Shown: positions 1 through 8,178 of the stretch, in pieces
Layout: each line of letters starts with the position of its first letter
Position numbering within the stretch: position 1 is the stretch's first letter
Assembly: GCA_964613805.1 (NCBI GenBank)
Contig: CAZTJF010000002.1
Span: 124,001 to 188,000, forward strand
Direction of reading: 5' to 3'
Origin: XYD12-FULL-36-8 sp964613805
GTDB taxonomy: Bacteria > Bacteroidota > Ignavibacteria > Ignavibacteriales > Ignavibacteriaceae
DNA length: 64,000 bases
The notes under the pieces: model-generated
Told to the model about the DNA's origin: nothing
The model's input: only the letters and a program-made list of their open reading frames with translations
Database searches by the model: none
Translations under genes and position numbers: made by a program

Positions 1-2
1 AG

Positions 3-380
3 ACAGCCGGGGAACTCGCTGTCAGCATTCGTGAGTACAAATCTTTTTTTGAATTGAAGAAACCACTGCGGCAGATTGCTGAAAAGGAGTACGTCAGACT
101 TGGAATCAATAAAACAAAAGAAGGAACCGGAGTTTTAATTTTCCTTTTGCTTTCCAAGAGACAATTCTACATCCTCGCTGACGATAACATAAATAAATTA
201 ACCGGCGAGAAAGTCTGGGCTGATATAAAAAATATTATGCAAGAAAAATTTGTCCGCGGAGAATTTTGCAAAGGCATATTGTTTGGAATAGATGAAATTG
301 AAAAAATATTGGCTCAGCATTTTCCAATTAAACCGGATGATGTGAATGAAATTTCTAATAGAGTTGCAATTCAACAGTAA
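3..380 (+). CDS. TPM-domain protein, 5' end outside window
   Basis: The frame is open at the left edge, so only the 3' part of the gene is visible; codons run in frame from base 3 and the TTG at 54 is internal. About 125 residues are visible. They resemble the TPM (TLP18.3/Psb32/MOLO-1) domain: an opening TAGELAVSIREY strand, the block RLGINKTKEGTGVLI, a buried ILADDNINK strand, and a closing HFP motif near residue 110. Stand-alone TPM proteins of this size are usually small soluble proteins of unresolved function, so no phosphatase activity is claimed. The gene ends at a strong hairpin shared with the convergent thioredoxin gene. Confidence 0.7.
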   Translation, partial: TAGELAVSIREYKSFFELKKPLRQIAEKEYVRLGINKTKEGTGVLIFLLLSKRQFYILADDNINKLTGEKVWADIKNIMQEKFVRGEFCKGILFGIDEIEKILAQHFPIKPDDVNEISNRVAIQQ

Positions 381-400
381 AGAATGAAGAATTAAAATTT

Positions 401-440
401 AAGGCACTGATTACTCTTGAGTAATTCAGTGCCTTTTTTT
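401..440. terminator. bidirectional rho-independent terminator
   Basis: The arms AAGGCACTGA (401-410) and TCAGTGCCTT (426-435) form a 10-bp stem that extends inward through TTAC/GTAA, followed by a T run at 434-440. It lies between the convergent TPM and thioredoxin genes. The run is cleaner for the plus strand; the minus side is AT-rich. Confidence 0.85.
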
Positions 441-460
441 GTAAGAACCATAGTTCGGAT

Positions 461-796
461 TTAGTTCACCACTGCTACGAACAGTTTAATCTTATCTTCC
501 AAATATTTTTTCGGGACTGCACCAATAACCGCATCAACTACTTTTCCATCCTTAAAAATTCCGATTGTTGGAATGCTTCTTATTCCGTAATGAACTGCAG
601 TATTTTGGTTTTCATCGGTATTAACTTTAACAACTTTAATTTTGCCCTGGTAATCCTTAGCAATTTCATCAAGCACGGGTGCAACCATTCTGCAAGGACC
701 GCACCATGGTGCCCAAAAGTCAACTAATACCGGCATATCAGCTTTTAATACTTCGGTCTCGAAATTTGCATCAGTTCCTTCAACAGTATATTTCAT
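461..796 (-). CDS. trxA: thioredoxin
   Basis: A 111-residue classical thioredoxin, a cytoplasmic disulfide reductase that recycles oxidised proteins. The active site WCGPC sits at residues 31-35 (C32, C35), preceded by VDFWAP, with the cis-proline segment SIPTIGIF further on. The longer reading frame from 823 adds nine lysine-rich residues. The ATG at 796 is preferred because AAAGGA lies just upstream and the protein then has the normal family length. It is a single gene, convergent with the TPM gene across the terminator at 401-440. The upstream region holds an imperfect inverted repeat (865-949). Confidence 0.95.
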   Translation of the reverse strand: MKYTVEGTDANFETEVLKADMPVLVDFWAPWCGPCRMVAPVLDEIAKDYQGKIKVVKVNTDENQNTAVHYGIRSIPTIGIFKDGKVVDAVIGAVPKKYLEDKIKLFVAVVN

Positions 797-864
797 TTTT
801 TTTCCTTTTTTATTTTTTAACAATATGATGACTCAAATTTGTAAAGGATTCAAGGATGGACTTA

Positions 865-949
865 CTTCGTGGTATTCCGTGTTTTCTTCGGGTAATTTTT
901 AATTTTTCTTACACGGAGTATCACAGAGTAAATACAGAGAATCACGAAG
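865..949. repeat. imperfect inverted repeat between trxA and amidase
   Basis: CTTCGTG at 865-871 is mirrored by CACGAAG at 943-949, and the interior is built from short phrases such as CACGGAG, CACAGAG and ACAGAGAATCACG. It is not coding. A structurally similar repeat lies at 16346-16437. It may be a dispersed intergenic palindrome; no mobility gene is attached. Confidence 0.5.
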
Positions 950-961
950 AAGAAAAAAAAA

Positions 962-2512
962 TTATAATTCTGTTTCCATTACCTTTTCGTAGTAAGATTT
1001 GTATCCTTTGACTGCTCGAAAAATTGCAGCGGCAATCTCCTCATGCCCTTTTGTGCTTTTCAAATAATCCGCTTCTCTCTTGTTGGAAAGAAAACCGGTT
1101 TCAATTAAAACACTTGGCATTGAAGCACCGACTAAGACATAAAATCCGGCTTGTTTAACTCCACGTGATTGAACTTCAAATTCGTTACTGAATTGGTTAT
1201 GGAGCAGTTCGGCAATTTTTTCAGAGTATTTCAAATAAGATGAATGAGCCATACTCACAAGAATGAAATTTTCATCCGTCAGCTTTTGATAACGTTTCGG
1301 GTCTTCTTCATATTGAATTACTGCATTTTCTCTTTCAGCAATTTCGATTGCATCCTGCGTTTTCCCGGGACGAAGCAAATATACTTCAAAGCCATTGGCA
1401 TCTGAATTTTTTTTAGCTGTTGAATTACAGTGGATTGATATGAAGAGCTTGCCATCATTTTCATTAGCAATTTTGCCGCGTTTATAAAGTTCGACAAAAG
1501 TATCATCTTTTCTTGTGTAAACAACATTAACATCTTTTATTTCCTTTTCAATCAGCTTTCCAAGCTTGAGTGCAATTGAAAGATTTATATCCTTTTCCTT
1601 TGCACCATTAATTCCAATTGCACCATGGTCTTTCCCTCCGTGTCCGGCGTCTATAACCACAACATCAAAATTCCAGCGCTCGGATTTTGTGGTTTTCTCT
1701 AAATTGTTCGCGAAAATCTTGTTGTGCAGTGTGATCAAAATATCATTTCCCTTTTCGGCATTTAATACTTCACTGGTCGTGAATTCATCTCTAAGAGTTA
1801 ATTTAATTTCACAATCACTACCAATGTTCTTCGCATTGATTTCTTTTATAAGTCCGCTCTTATTCTCCAAAATAAACTGGCTCTCATCAAGATTAACATC
1901 TCGAAAAACAATCGTAAGTATTCCTTCCTTATAAGAATTATTATACGCTTCAATATTTTTCTTGGATTTAATTCTAACCAATGTGCCATTCGCTTTTTCA
2001 TCCAGTGTAAATCCAATTATTCCTGACTGAGCATTCGTGACATCAGTTCCTTTCACTTTGGGAATCCGCTTGGTACTCACAATTAATTTATTTCCCTCGG
2101 TTAAATTAATCTGCCAACCTGAAGATTCTTTCAGGTACGGTAAAACTTGATTCAAAGGTAAGTAAAGATTATTGTTCGTAAAGTAAGTTGTCGTCGGCAG
2201 TTGAATTATTTTGGTTTTATCTGTTTGCTTATTCTTTAAAATTAGAAACGGGTTTTTGATGGCTGTACGAATTGAGTTATTATCAAATTGAATTTCGACT
2301 TTCTCATTTTTTGAATCAAAAGAATGGTTAAGCGATAACGCTTTAGCAAAATGAATTAGCGAAAAATAAACTTGACCTTCACGAATATAAGTCGGCAGGT
2401 AAAATGTTTTGTCTCCATTTATTAAAACAAGTTGATTCTCTGTTTGAGCCGAAATGCACGTGCTTATCGCTAAAAAAAAATAAAGAGGAATATGTATGGA
2501 AAATTTGAGCAT
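962..2512 (-). CDS. N-acetylmuramoyl-L-alanine amidase (AmiC type)
   Basis: A 516-residue exported zinc amidase that cleaves the amide bond between N-acetylmuramic acid and the stem peptide of peptidoglycan. A signal peptide (about residues 1-22, ending CISAQ) is followed by a copper-amine-oxidase-N-like segment (about 25-145), an AMIN-like targeting domain (about 160-265) and an Amidase_3 domain (about 283-505). Expected zinc ligands are visible: H291 in DAGHGG, E306 in GAKEKD and H361 in SIHCN. The catalytic glutamate is E471 in LIETGFLSN. It is the last gene of a minus-strand run with the methyltransferase-like gene 11 bp upstream. Confidence 0.92.
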   Translation of the reverse strand: MLKFSIHIPLYFFLAISTCISAQTENQLVLINGDKTFYLPTYIREGQVYFSLIHFAKALSLNHSFDSKNEKVEIQFDNNSIRTAIKNPFLILKNKQTDKTKIIQLPTTTYFTNNNLYLPLNQVLPYLKESSGWQINLTEGNKLIVSTKRIPKVKGTDVTNAQSGIIGFTLDEKANGTLVRIKSKKNIEAYNNSYKEGILTIVFRDVNLDESQFILENKSGLIKEINAKNIGSDCEIKLTLRDEFTTSEVLNAEKGNDILITLHNKIFANNLEKTTKSERWNFDVVVIDAGHGGKDHGAIGINGAKEKDINLSIALKLGKLIEKEIKDVNVVYTRKDDTFVELYKRGKIANENDGKLFISIHCNSTAKKNSDANGFEVYLLRPGKTQDAIEIAERENAVIQYEEDPKRYQKLTDENFILVSMAHSSYLKYSEKIAELLHNQFSNEFEVQSRGVKQAGFYVLVGASMPSVLIETGFLSNKREADYLKSTKGHEEIAAAIFRAVKGYKSYYEKVMETEL

Positions 2513-2523
2513 AAAGCTCTCAA

Positions 2524-3108
2524 TTATTTGATGAATGGAAGCATAAAGCCGCGTGATTTTTTATACTGCTCAAATTCTTCTCTGAAATGTTTTGAAAGAA
2601 GCTTCTCCTCAAATGAAGCACGCATTATCAAAATCGGTATTTGAATAATTGCGATAGGAATTAAAATATAACTTAAGGTTGCAAATCCACCACCAATATC
2701 AACTAAAATTTGGGAAAGGTATTGAGGATGTCGAATCATTTTAAACGGTCCTTTTTCAGCAAGCTTATGATCCTTGAAAATTACGATTTCTTGCGAGTAA
2801 CTTTCCCCCATGCTTTTGTATGCCCATATTTGAATCCATGAACAAATTAAATAGATAATTAAGCCGGCTATTCTATAGTTGTTAAGCTGCAGATTTTCGG
2901 AATAATTTAATGTGCCAATTTGAAAAACACCAAGGATTAAGACAAATAGAGTTAGTGTGGCAAATACTAAAGGAAGTTTTTGCAAATATGTTTTAGGTCG
3001 TTCCTTAACCGGTGTAACAGTTGATTTCAAACCTTTTTTTGCACCTGTTAAGTTTGCTCCAAATGTTGCGATGATATTCAAACCGATTATTATGTTGATG
3101 GGATCCAT
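2524..3108 (-). CDS. isoprenylcysteine carboxyl methyltransferase-family membrane protein
   Basis: A 194-residue integral membrane protein with roughly four to five hydrophobic segments. The C-terminal half carries the family signature KGPFKMIRHPQYLS (about residues 119-132), the S-adenosylmethionine-binding region shared by ICMT, phospholipid N-methyltransferases and NnrU-like proteins. Bacterial members mostly have unknown substrates, so a membrane methyltransferase is as far as the sequence goes. The start ATG at 3108 gives normal length. It is probably cotranscribed with the Trm112-like gene upstream and the amidase downstream. Confidence 0.75.
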   Translation of the reverse strand: MDPINIIIGLNIIATFGANLTGAKKGLKSTVTPVKERPKTYLQKLPLVFATLTLFVLILGVFQIGTLNYSENLQLNNYRIAGLIIYLICSWIQIWAYKSMGESYSQEIVIFKDHKLAEKGPFKMIRHPQYLSQILVDIGGGFATLSYILIPIAIIQIPILIMRASFEEKLLSKHFREEFEQYKKSRGFMLPFIK

Positions 3109-3155
3109 ATAATAATTTAAATTAAAAAAATGAAGATGATATTGTTATAAAGGAT

Positions 3156-3368
3156 TTATTTAATCTTGCCATGCTTACGCATAATCTTTTCCCATTCTTC
3201 CACACTAAGAATTTCTGATTCATCAATCAGCATAATAGGAATGTCGTTTTCTATTTTATATCGCCTTCGTGTTTTTTTATCGGTTGAAACCAATGTTTCG
3301 CCATCTAAAACCAAATCAGCTTTGGTTTCGGGACAGCATAGGATATCTAAAAGTTCTTGACTAATCAT
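3156..3368 (-). CDS. Trm112-family small protein
   Basis: A 70-residue Trm112/YcaR-like protein, recognised by the N-terminal LLDILCCPETKADL block and the RYKIENDIPIMLIDE core. In eukaryotes and archaea Trm112 activates methyltransferases; bacterial members are poorly characterised. Only the adjacent cysteines C11-C12 are present and the second zinc-binding CxxC pair is missing, so it probably does not bind zinc in the classical way. It lies between tag and the ICMT-like methyltransferase, which would fit a partner role, but that is inference. Confidence 0.8.
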   Translation of the reverse strand: MISQELLDILCCPETKADLVLDGETLVSTDKKTRRRYKIENDIPIMLIDESEILSVEEWEKIMRKHGKIK

Positions 3369-3406
3369 AGTTATTTGCGTTTAATTATAAAATTTATTCT
3401 TTGGTA

Positions 3407-3976
3407 CTAAGTTAATTCTTTATATCTAAAACAATCAATGGTGTGATCGTTCACTAACCCGGCAGCTTGCATAAAAGCATAACAAATAGTTGAGCCGACA
3501 AACTTGAATCCTCTTGCCTTTAAATCTTTACTCATGGCATCAGATTCTAAAGAGGTTGCTGGAATTTCTTTCAGCGTTTTCCAAGAATTTATTATTGTTT
3601 TCCCACCCACAAATTGCCAAATATATCTATCAAATGATCCGAATTCTTCCTTAACTTTTAAGAACGCTTTGGCGTTGGTCACAGCAGATTCAACTTTCAA
3701 TTTGTTTCGGACAATTCCATCATTTTTTAATAGCTGACCAACTTTTCTTTTATCATACATCGCAATTTTCTTGGGATCGAAATTATCGAATGCTTTTCTA
3801 TAATTCTCCCTCTTCTTTAGAATTGTAAGCCAACTCAATCCTGCCTGCGCTCCATCAAGGACAATCATCTCGAATAACTTTCTGTCATTGTGAACGGGAA
3901 CTCCCCATTCTTTATCGTGATACTTTATGTAAATTGGATCAGAAGTTGACCATTTACATCGCTTAATTTCATTCAT
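3407..3976 (-). CDS. tag: DNA-3-methyladenine glycosylase I
   Basis: A 189-residue base-excision repair enzyme that removes 3-methyladenine from alkylated DNA. The whole protein matches the Tag family: the start KRCKWSTSDP, the stretch DGAQAGLSWLTILKKRENYR, and the end LVNDHTIDCF. The four zinc ligands of Tag are present as C7, H20, H178 and C182. Length equals the Escherichia coli enzyme. It sits in the minus-strand run between the creatininase-like gene and the Trm112-like gene, with about 40-bp gaps. Confidence 0.95.
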   Translation of the reverse strand: MNEIKRCKWSTSDPIYIKYHDKEWGVPVHNDRKLFEMIVLDGAQAGLSWLTILKKRENYRKAFDNFDPKKIAMYDKRKVGQLLKNDGIVRNKLKVESAVTNAKAFLKVKEEFGSFDRYIWQFVGGKTIINSWKTLKEIPATSLESDAMSKDLKARGFKFVGSTICYAFMQAAGLVNDHTIDCFRYKELT

Positions 3977-4023
3977 ATAACTTTTATCCTGAGATTTTAT
4001 AGCAAATGTTGGTTTTTATTCGG

Positions 4024-4806
4024 TTACTTTTCATATAAATCGTTTAGTTTAATCGCATCAAGTTCAACTAAAAAATCGCCGATTGTTTTCTGTAACTCTA
4101 ATAAAAACCTTTCTCCCTTTTCTGCAGATGAAAGTTTAGGATTTCCTACGCCAGTATCGGCAGTGACTTTTGCCCAATCACGCGGAGCCCAAACTAATTT
4201 TTCTCTCAAACCTTTGACTTTAAATTTCCTTTCTGCTCCCTCTCCAGCTTCACTTAATAGTAAAACTAATTCTGGAGAAATTTTCAACATCATACTCGTT
4301 TCCATTTCACCGGCATGATCTCCGGGTTCATCAAAATATCTATCAATTCCAGGCACAGTGTACCAATTAATTAAACAAACAAATACTTTCGGGTAAAGCA
4401 GCTGCAATTCTCTAATCATCGGTTTGAAATCATTGCCGCCATGACTATTAAGAATTACTAATTTGTTAATTGATTGTCGAGATAGCGAATCAACAATATC
4501 TTTAAGCACGAGGAATTGTGTGGATGGATTCATGTTAATAACAAGGTCGTAATTAATTTGACCAGTGTTTACACCGAATGGAATGCTTGGTAAAACGATA
4601 ACTTTAGCCCCTTTATCCCAAGCATACTCAGCTGAGGAGTCGGCGATATATTCACTTTCAAAAATGTCTGTACCATAAGGAAGATGAAAATTATGCGGTT
4701 CAATTGCACCCCAAGGCAAAACTGCTGTTGTAAATTTAGTTCCCCGAACATTTTTCCAATTTGTTTCTTTTAGGATAAATGGACTTCCTTTGTAATTTGA
4801 ACTCAT
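4024..4806 (-). CDS. creatininase-family amidohydrolase
   Basis: A 260-residue metal-dependent amidohydrolase of the creatininase family. Visible metal-site residues include E36 and H38 (GAIEPHNFHLPYGTD, with D47), H122 in NSHGGND and E167 in GDHAGEMETS. Family members act on creatinine, formamidopyrimidines or mycofactocin precursor peptide. No mycofactocin partners are nearby, so the substrate is open. It is the first gene of the minus-strand run that ends with the amidase. Its start is divergent from the cytochrome c gene across a 366-bp spacer containing a CRP/FNR-like palindrome. Confidence 0.88.
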   Translation of the reverse strand: MSSNYKGSPFILKETNWKNVRGTKFTTAVLPWGAIEPHNFHLPYGTDIFESEYIADSSAEYAWDKGAKVIVLPSIPFGVNTGQINYDLVINMNPSTQFLVLKDIVDSLSRQSINKLVILNSHGGNDFKPMIRELQLLYPKVFVCLINWYTVPGIDRYFDEPGDHAGEMETSMMLKISPELVLLLSEAGEGAERKFKVKGLREKLVWAPRDWAKVTADTGVGNPKLSSAEKGERFLLELQKTIGDFLVELDAIKLNDLYEK

Positions 4807-4970
4807 TGATTAACTTATGATTTTGTTTTGAACTATGAAATTCTGAAAATTTGACTAAGCATATGATTTAAAAAAACGAAACAGATTAAATCAAAAAAAA
4901 TATTTTACTTTAATTTTTCAACACAATTATACTTTGCTTTTACTACTTGTGCTCAAACAACTAAATACAC

Positions 4971-4992
4971 AAATGTGATTTAAATCACATTT
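4971..4992. promoter_or_regulatory. CRP/FNR-type operator palindrome
   Basis: A perfect 22-bp palindrome with core TGTGATTTAAATCACA at 4974-4989, matching the TGTGA-N6-TCACA consensus of CRP-family regulators. Weaker outer repeats (AATACACAAAT at 4964-4974, ATTTGTGTATT at 4996-5006) enclose it. It lies about 190 bp before the cytochrome c start and about 175 bp before the divergent creatininase start. A weak promoter match (TTTG 4997-5000, 18 bases, TAAATTTT 5019-5026) follows. The rest of the 4807-5172 spacer is AT-rich with nothing else recognised. A second near-identical site is at 22048-22063. Confidence 0.6.
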
Positions 4993-5172
4993 TTTATTTG
5001 TGTATTTGAATAATAAAATAAATTTTTCGCTGCAATTTATTTAAATCATAACTCAAATACCATTTAAATGAAAATAAAACCTTCTAAATAAAATTTAAGC
5101 ATCTTATGTTTTAAGAAACTATTTTCGCACGCATTTTAATCAAACAATTATTAAACAAACTATGAGGTACTA

Positions 5173-6162
5173 ATGAAACGAGTTTTTAGAATTTTGGGAA
5201 TAACTTTAGGAGTAGTAGTGGTTGTTCTTATCGCGGGATATATTTATTTAATTTCTGCTTTTCCGAAAGTTGATCCCCCAACCAGCGTAAAAGTAGAATC
5301 GAATCCACAATTAATCGCACGAGGTGAGTATTTGGCTAATCACATCGCTGTTTGTATGGATTGCCATTCAAAAAGAGATTGGACTAAATATTCAGCACCG
5401 ATCATCTCTGGTACATTCGGCGGAGGAGGTGATGTATGGGATGAAAAAATTGGATTCCCTGGTAGAATTTCTATGAAGAACATAACTCCTGCTGCTATAG
5501 GCAACTGGACAGATGGAGAAATAATTCGAGCGATAACATGCGGTGTAAATAAAGATGACCAAGCATTATTCCCGATTATGCCATATCCTAATTATAATAA
5601 TCTCACGACAGAAGATTTATATTCAATAGTGTCATATGTTCGAAATCTCAAGCCAATTGAAAATAAAGTGCCTGAAACAAAACTTAATTTTCCTTTGAAT
5701 CTAATTGTGAAAACAATGCCAATTCGTTCGCACAACCCAATGAATTTTGATAAAAACAATCCTGTTGAATTTGGGAAATATTTAACGACTATTGCCGGTT
5801 GTAAAGATTGTCATTCAAAATCTGAAAAAGGTGATCCCATCCCAGGAATGGAGTTTGGTGGAGGAGAGGAGTTTCCTATACCATCTGGAACTGTGAGATC
5901 GATGAATATTTCACCGGAAAATGAAACGGGAATTGGTCAGTGGACAAAAGAAATATTTATAAAACGCTTTAAGCAATATGATAACGATAGCGCAAAAGTT
6001 GTTGCTGTGTCTGAACATGATTTCAATACTCCAATGCCTTGGACTATGTACGCTGGAATGACTGAAAACGATTTGAGCGCAATTTATGATTACTTAATAA
6101 CCGTAAAACCAGTTCGCAATCAAGTAGAAAGATTTACACCTAAAAATGTTGCAATGAAATAA
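5173..6162 (+). CDS. membrane-anchored diheme cytochrome c
   Basis: A 329-residue periplasmic electron carrier with an uncleaved N-terminal membrane anchor (about residues 7-28). Two cytochrome c domains follow, each with a CxxCH heme site: CMDCH at 61-65 and CKDCH at 210-214. Candidate axial methionines lie in IMPYPNYN (about 135) and TPMPW (about 285). The layout resembles the cytochrome subunits of membrane dehydrogenases, but no dehydrogenase gene is adjacent. It is monocistronic, with a terminator directly downstream and a CRP/FNR-like palindrome upstream that would suit control by oxygen or electron-acceptor status. Confidence 0.88.
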   Translation: MKRVFRILGITLGVVVVVLIAGYIYLISAFPKVDPPTSVKVESNPQLIARGEYLANHIAVCMDCHSKRDWTKYSAPIISGTFGGGGDVWDEKIGFPGRISMKNITPAAIGNWTDGEIIRAITCGVNKDDQALFPIMPYPNYNNLTTEDLYSIVSYVRNLKPIENKVPETKLNFPLNLIVKTMPIRSHNPMNFDKNNPVEFGKYLTTIAGCKDCHSKSEKGDPIPGMEFGGGEEFPIPSGTVRSMNISPENETGIGQWTKEIFIKRFKQYDNDSAKVVAVSEHDFNTPMPWTMYAGMTENDLSAIYDYLITVKPVRNQVERFTPKNVAMK

Positions 6163-6175
6163 ACCTACTAAAGAT

Positions 6176-6208
6176 AAGCCCAGTTTCATGTCAGGAGAAA
6201 CTGGGTTT
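6176..6208. terminator. intergenic hairpin terminator
   Basis: CCCAGTTTC (6179-6187) pairs with GAAACTGGG (6197-6205), followed by TTT. It separates the convergent cytochrome c and OsmC genes. The T tract is short, so efficiency is uncertain. Confidence 0.65.
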
Positions 6209-6220
6209 ATAAATTCCAGT

Positions 6221-6673
6221 TTATTCGTTCGGAATAATTTTGTAAGAATGTGTAATTTCAACTGCTTTGTTAAGCATGTGAGTTACCGAGCAATATTTTG
6301 TTTGTGATAGCTCTATCGCTCTTTCAACATCCTTTTCTTGAATATTCTTTCCCTGGAATACAAATTCAATATTAGCTTTGGTGAAAACTTGTGGATGTTC
6401 ATCTGCAACATCAGCAGTTATATTCATTTCAAAATTATCAAGCTGTACCTTTTTCTTCTGAAGAATTGTTGCGACATCGCTGCCAGTGCAGCCGCCTAAT
6501 GCAATCAGCAAAAGTTCTTTCGGTCGTGGTCCAGCGTCACCACCTCCAAAACTTTCTGGCCCATCCATTGTTACCCAATGATTTGAATCAGATTTTCCTA
6601 TAAATGTTACGCCCTTAATATGCTTTACATATGCTGTTTTTGTTGACACTATTTCTCCTATCTTTTTAATCAT
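6221..6673 (-). CDS. OsmC-family peroxiredoxin-like protein
   Basis: A 150-residue OsmC/Ohr-family protein. Both redox cysteines of the family are visible: C62 in LGGCTGSDVA and C128 in KYCSVTHML. The conserved GPRPKELLLIALGGC helix is typical of the YhfA/OsmC branch rather than the organic-hydroperoxide-specific Ohr branch. The likely role is thiol-dependent peroxide reduction in the cytoplasm. The ATG at 6673 gives normal length. It is convergent with the cytochrome c gene and divergent from the PPK2 gene. Confidence 0.88.
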   Translation of the reverse strand: MIKKIGEIVSTKTAYVKHIKGVTFIGKSDSNHWVTMDGPESFGGGDAGPRPKELLLIALGGCTGSDVATILQKKKVQLDNFEMNITADVADEHPQVFTKANIEFVFQGKNIQEKDVERAIELSQTKYCSVTHMLNKAVEITHSYKIIPNE

Positions 6674-6782
6674 TTGATGAAGTAAGCTTGCAAAAGATTC
6701 TCAATCTTAATATGCAATTTAACCATTGATTTCATATCTTTTTATAAGGCAAATTAATCATTTATTAAGAAGGCAAAACTAT

Positions 6783-7646
6783 ATGAAGATTGAAAAATTT
6801 TTAGCAAAACCGGGAGAAAATATAAACCTCTCTAAAATACAAACGGATGACACCTTAAATTTTAAAGACAAATCTGATGCAATCAAATTACTTGAAGAGA
6901 ATATTGCTTTAATGACTCAACTACAGGATCGTTTATATGCAAGTGATAAATACTCACTGCTTCTAATTTTCCAGGCAATGGATGCTGCTGGTAAAAACTC
7001 CACAATTAAGCACGTTATGAGCGGATTAAATCCTCAAGGCACACAAGTTTTTAGTTTTAAGAGACCTTCCGATGAAGAATTGGATCATGGTTACCTGTGG
7101 CGAATTAGTAAAGCATTGCCTGAACGAGGGCGCATAGGAATATTTAACCGATCTCATTATGAAGAAGTTTTGGTGGTAAGGATTCATAATCTCATAAAAT
7201 ATCAAAAGCTTCCTGAAGAACTTAATACCGAAGACATTTGGGAACGCCGCTTTGAACAAATAAATAATTTTGAAAAATATCTTCACGAAAATGGAACAAT
7301 AATTCTGAAGTTTTTCCTGCATGTTTCAAAAGACGAACAAAAGAAAAGATTTTTAGAGAGAATTGATGATAAATCTAAAAATTGGAAATTTGCCGAAGCA
7401 GACTTGAAGGAAAGAGAATATTGGATTGATTATCAAAAATGTTATCAAGAAGCGATTTCGGCTACAAGCGAAGATTATGCTCCATGGTACATTATTCCTG
7501 CAGATAAAAAATGGTTCATGCGGCTTTTGGTTTCTGAAATAATTGTTAAGAAGCTTGAAAGCTTAAACTTAAAGTATCCTGAACTTAGCAAAGAACAGTT
7601 GGATAGTCTTGAAAAATGTAAAAATCAACTTCTAAATGAGAAGTGA
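6783..7646 (+). CDS. polyphosphate kinase 2 family nucleotide phosphotransferase
   Basis: A 287-residue PPK2-family enzyme that transfers phosphate between polyphosphate and nucleotides in the cytoplasm. The P-loop-like MDAAGKNSTIKHVMSG block, the lid segment HGYLWRISKALPERG and the IGIFNRSHYEEVLVVR block are diagnostic. The overall pattern is closest to class III PPK2, which uses AMP and ADP; that sub-assignment is inference. The start chosen is the ATG at 6783, because AGAAGG lies upstream; a TTG at 6726 would add a non-conserved extension. The gene stands alone between OsmC and the metal-uptake cluster. Confidence 0.9.
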   Translation: MKIEKFLAKPGENINLSKIQTDDTLNFKDKSDAIKLLEENIALMTQLQDRLYASDKYSLLLIFQAMDAAGKNSTIKHVMSGLNPQGTQVFSFKRPSDEELDHGYLWRISKALPERGRIGIFNRSHYEEVLVVRIHNLIKYQKLPEELNTEDIWERRFEQINNFEKYLHENGTIILKFFLHVSKDEQKKRFLERIDDKSKNWKFAEADLKEREYWIDYQKCYQEAISATSEDYAPWYIIPADKKWFMRLLVSEIIVKKLESLNLKYPELSKEQLDSLEKCKNQLLNEK

Positions 7647-7675
7647 TTTTGAAAAAATCATTCGTCATTTTTCGC

Positions 7676-7706
7676 TTGCTAGCTGCTTCTTAGAATTATA
7701 TATTTG
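7676..7706 (+). promoter_or_regulatory. Bacteroidota-type promoter of the metal-uptake cluster
   Basis: TTG (7676-7678), 20 bases, then TATATTTG (7699-7706), matching the TTTG/TAnnTTTG promoter of Bacteroidota. The start codon of the next gene is at 7713, so transcription would begin at or next to it and the mRNA may be leaderless. Confidence 0.5.
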
Positions 7707-7712
7707 CCCACA

Positions 7713-8066
7713 ATGAAAAACTCTATTAAATTCAAAAGACGAATAGCTTCAGTTCTTCTTTATGCTTATTTAGCTTTCGTAATTGCCAACGCAATCCATT
7801 TTCATGCATATTCACTGCTCAATGATCAGAGCATTGATAATTTTTCTAATGCAAATTCTGTAAACAGCCACTTTCTTGGTGGAAATTATTCGTTCTGCAC
7901 ACTCCACTATTTTGGCGGGACAATTCTTGATCTTAAATATTCTTCAAATAATTTTTCTCCTTTTCTAAATGAAAGAGAGGAATTAAAACTTGTTTTAAGC
8001 GATAGATTCACTTCAAAGTTTTTCTTCGTAAAAAATTCATCCAGAGCTCCTCCCGCTTTCTCTTAA
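7713..8066 (+). CDS. small exported protein preceding the metal-uptake cluster
   Basis: A 117-residue protein of unknown function, starting at the ATG at 7713. It has a hydrophobic N-terminal helix (about residues 11-30, ASVLLYAYLAFVIANA) followed by HFHAYSLL, and it ends in RAPPAFS. It is therefore probably anchored in or exported across the inner membrane. Short proteins with a similar terminal proline motif often precede metal-transport genes in Bacteroidota. Its position before an outer-membrane barrel and a Znu-like transporter suggests a metal-related role, which is inference. No known domain was recognised. Confidence 0.6.
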   Translation: MKNSIKFKRRIASVLLYAYLAFVIANAIHFHAYSLLNDQSIDNFSNANSVNSHFLGGNYSFCTLHYFGGTILDLKYSSNNFSPFLNEREELKLVLSDRFTSKFFFVKNSSRAPPAFS

Positions 8067-8095
8067 TCATCTAGTATTTTTTATTTCCATCTTTG

Positions 8096-8140
8096 CTTTC
8101 AGAGAGATTGTGCTTTAACAATAACTCACGACTCTGAAAG
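8096..8140. repeat. inverted repeat before the barrel gene
   Basis: CTTTCAGAG (8096-8104) and CTCTGAAAG (8132-8140) are perfect 9-bp arms around a 27-nt loop in the gap between the small exported protein and the barrel gene. A transcript would form a hairpin that could tune expression of the downstream genes. There is no T run, so it is not a simple terminator. Confidence 0.4.
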
Positions 8141-8178
8141 AATGATGATAAAACATTTTAACGATTTTAGGAGAAAAA

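Noticed and set aside
1318..1934. Open frames in other registers within the amidase gene (1318-1533, 1566-1934)
   Set aside because: They lie wholly inside a gene with clear catalytic motifs, have no family resemblance and no ribosome-binding sites.
4024..4806. Mycofactocin-type system using the creatininase-like and radical SAM proteins
   Set aside because: The two genes are 47 kb apart and no precursor peptide, chaperone or glycosyltransferase of that pathway is nearby.
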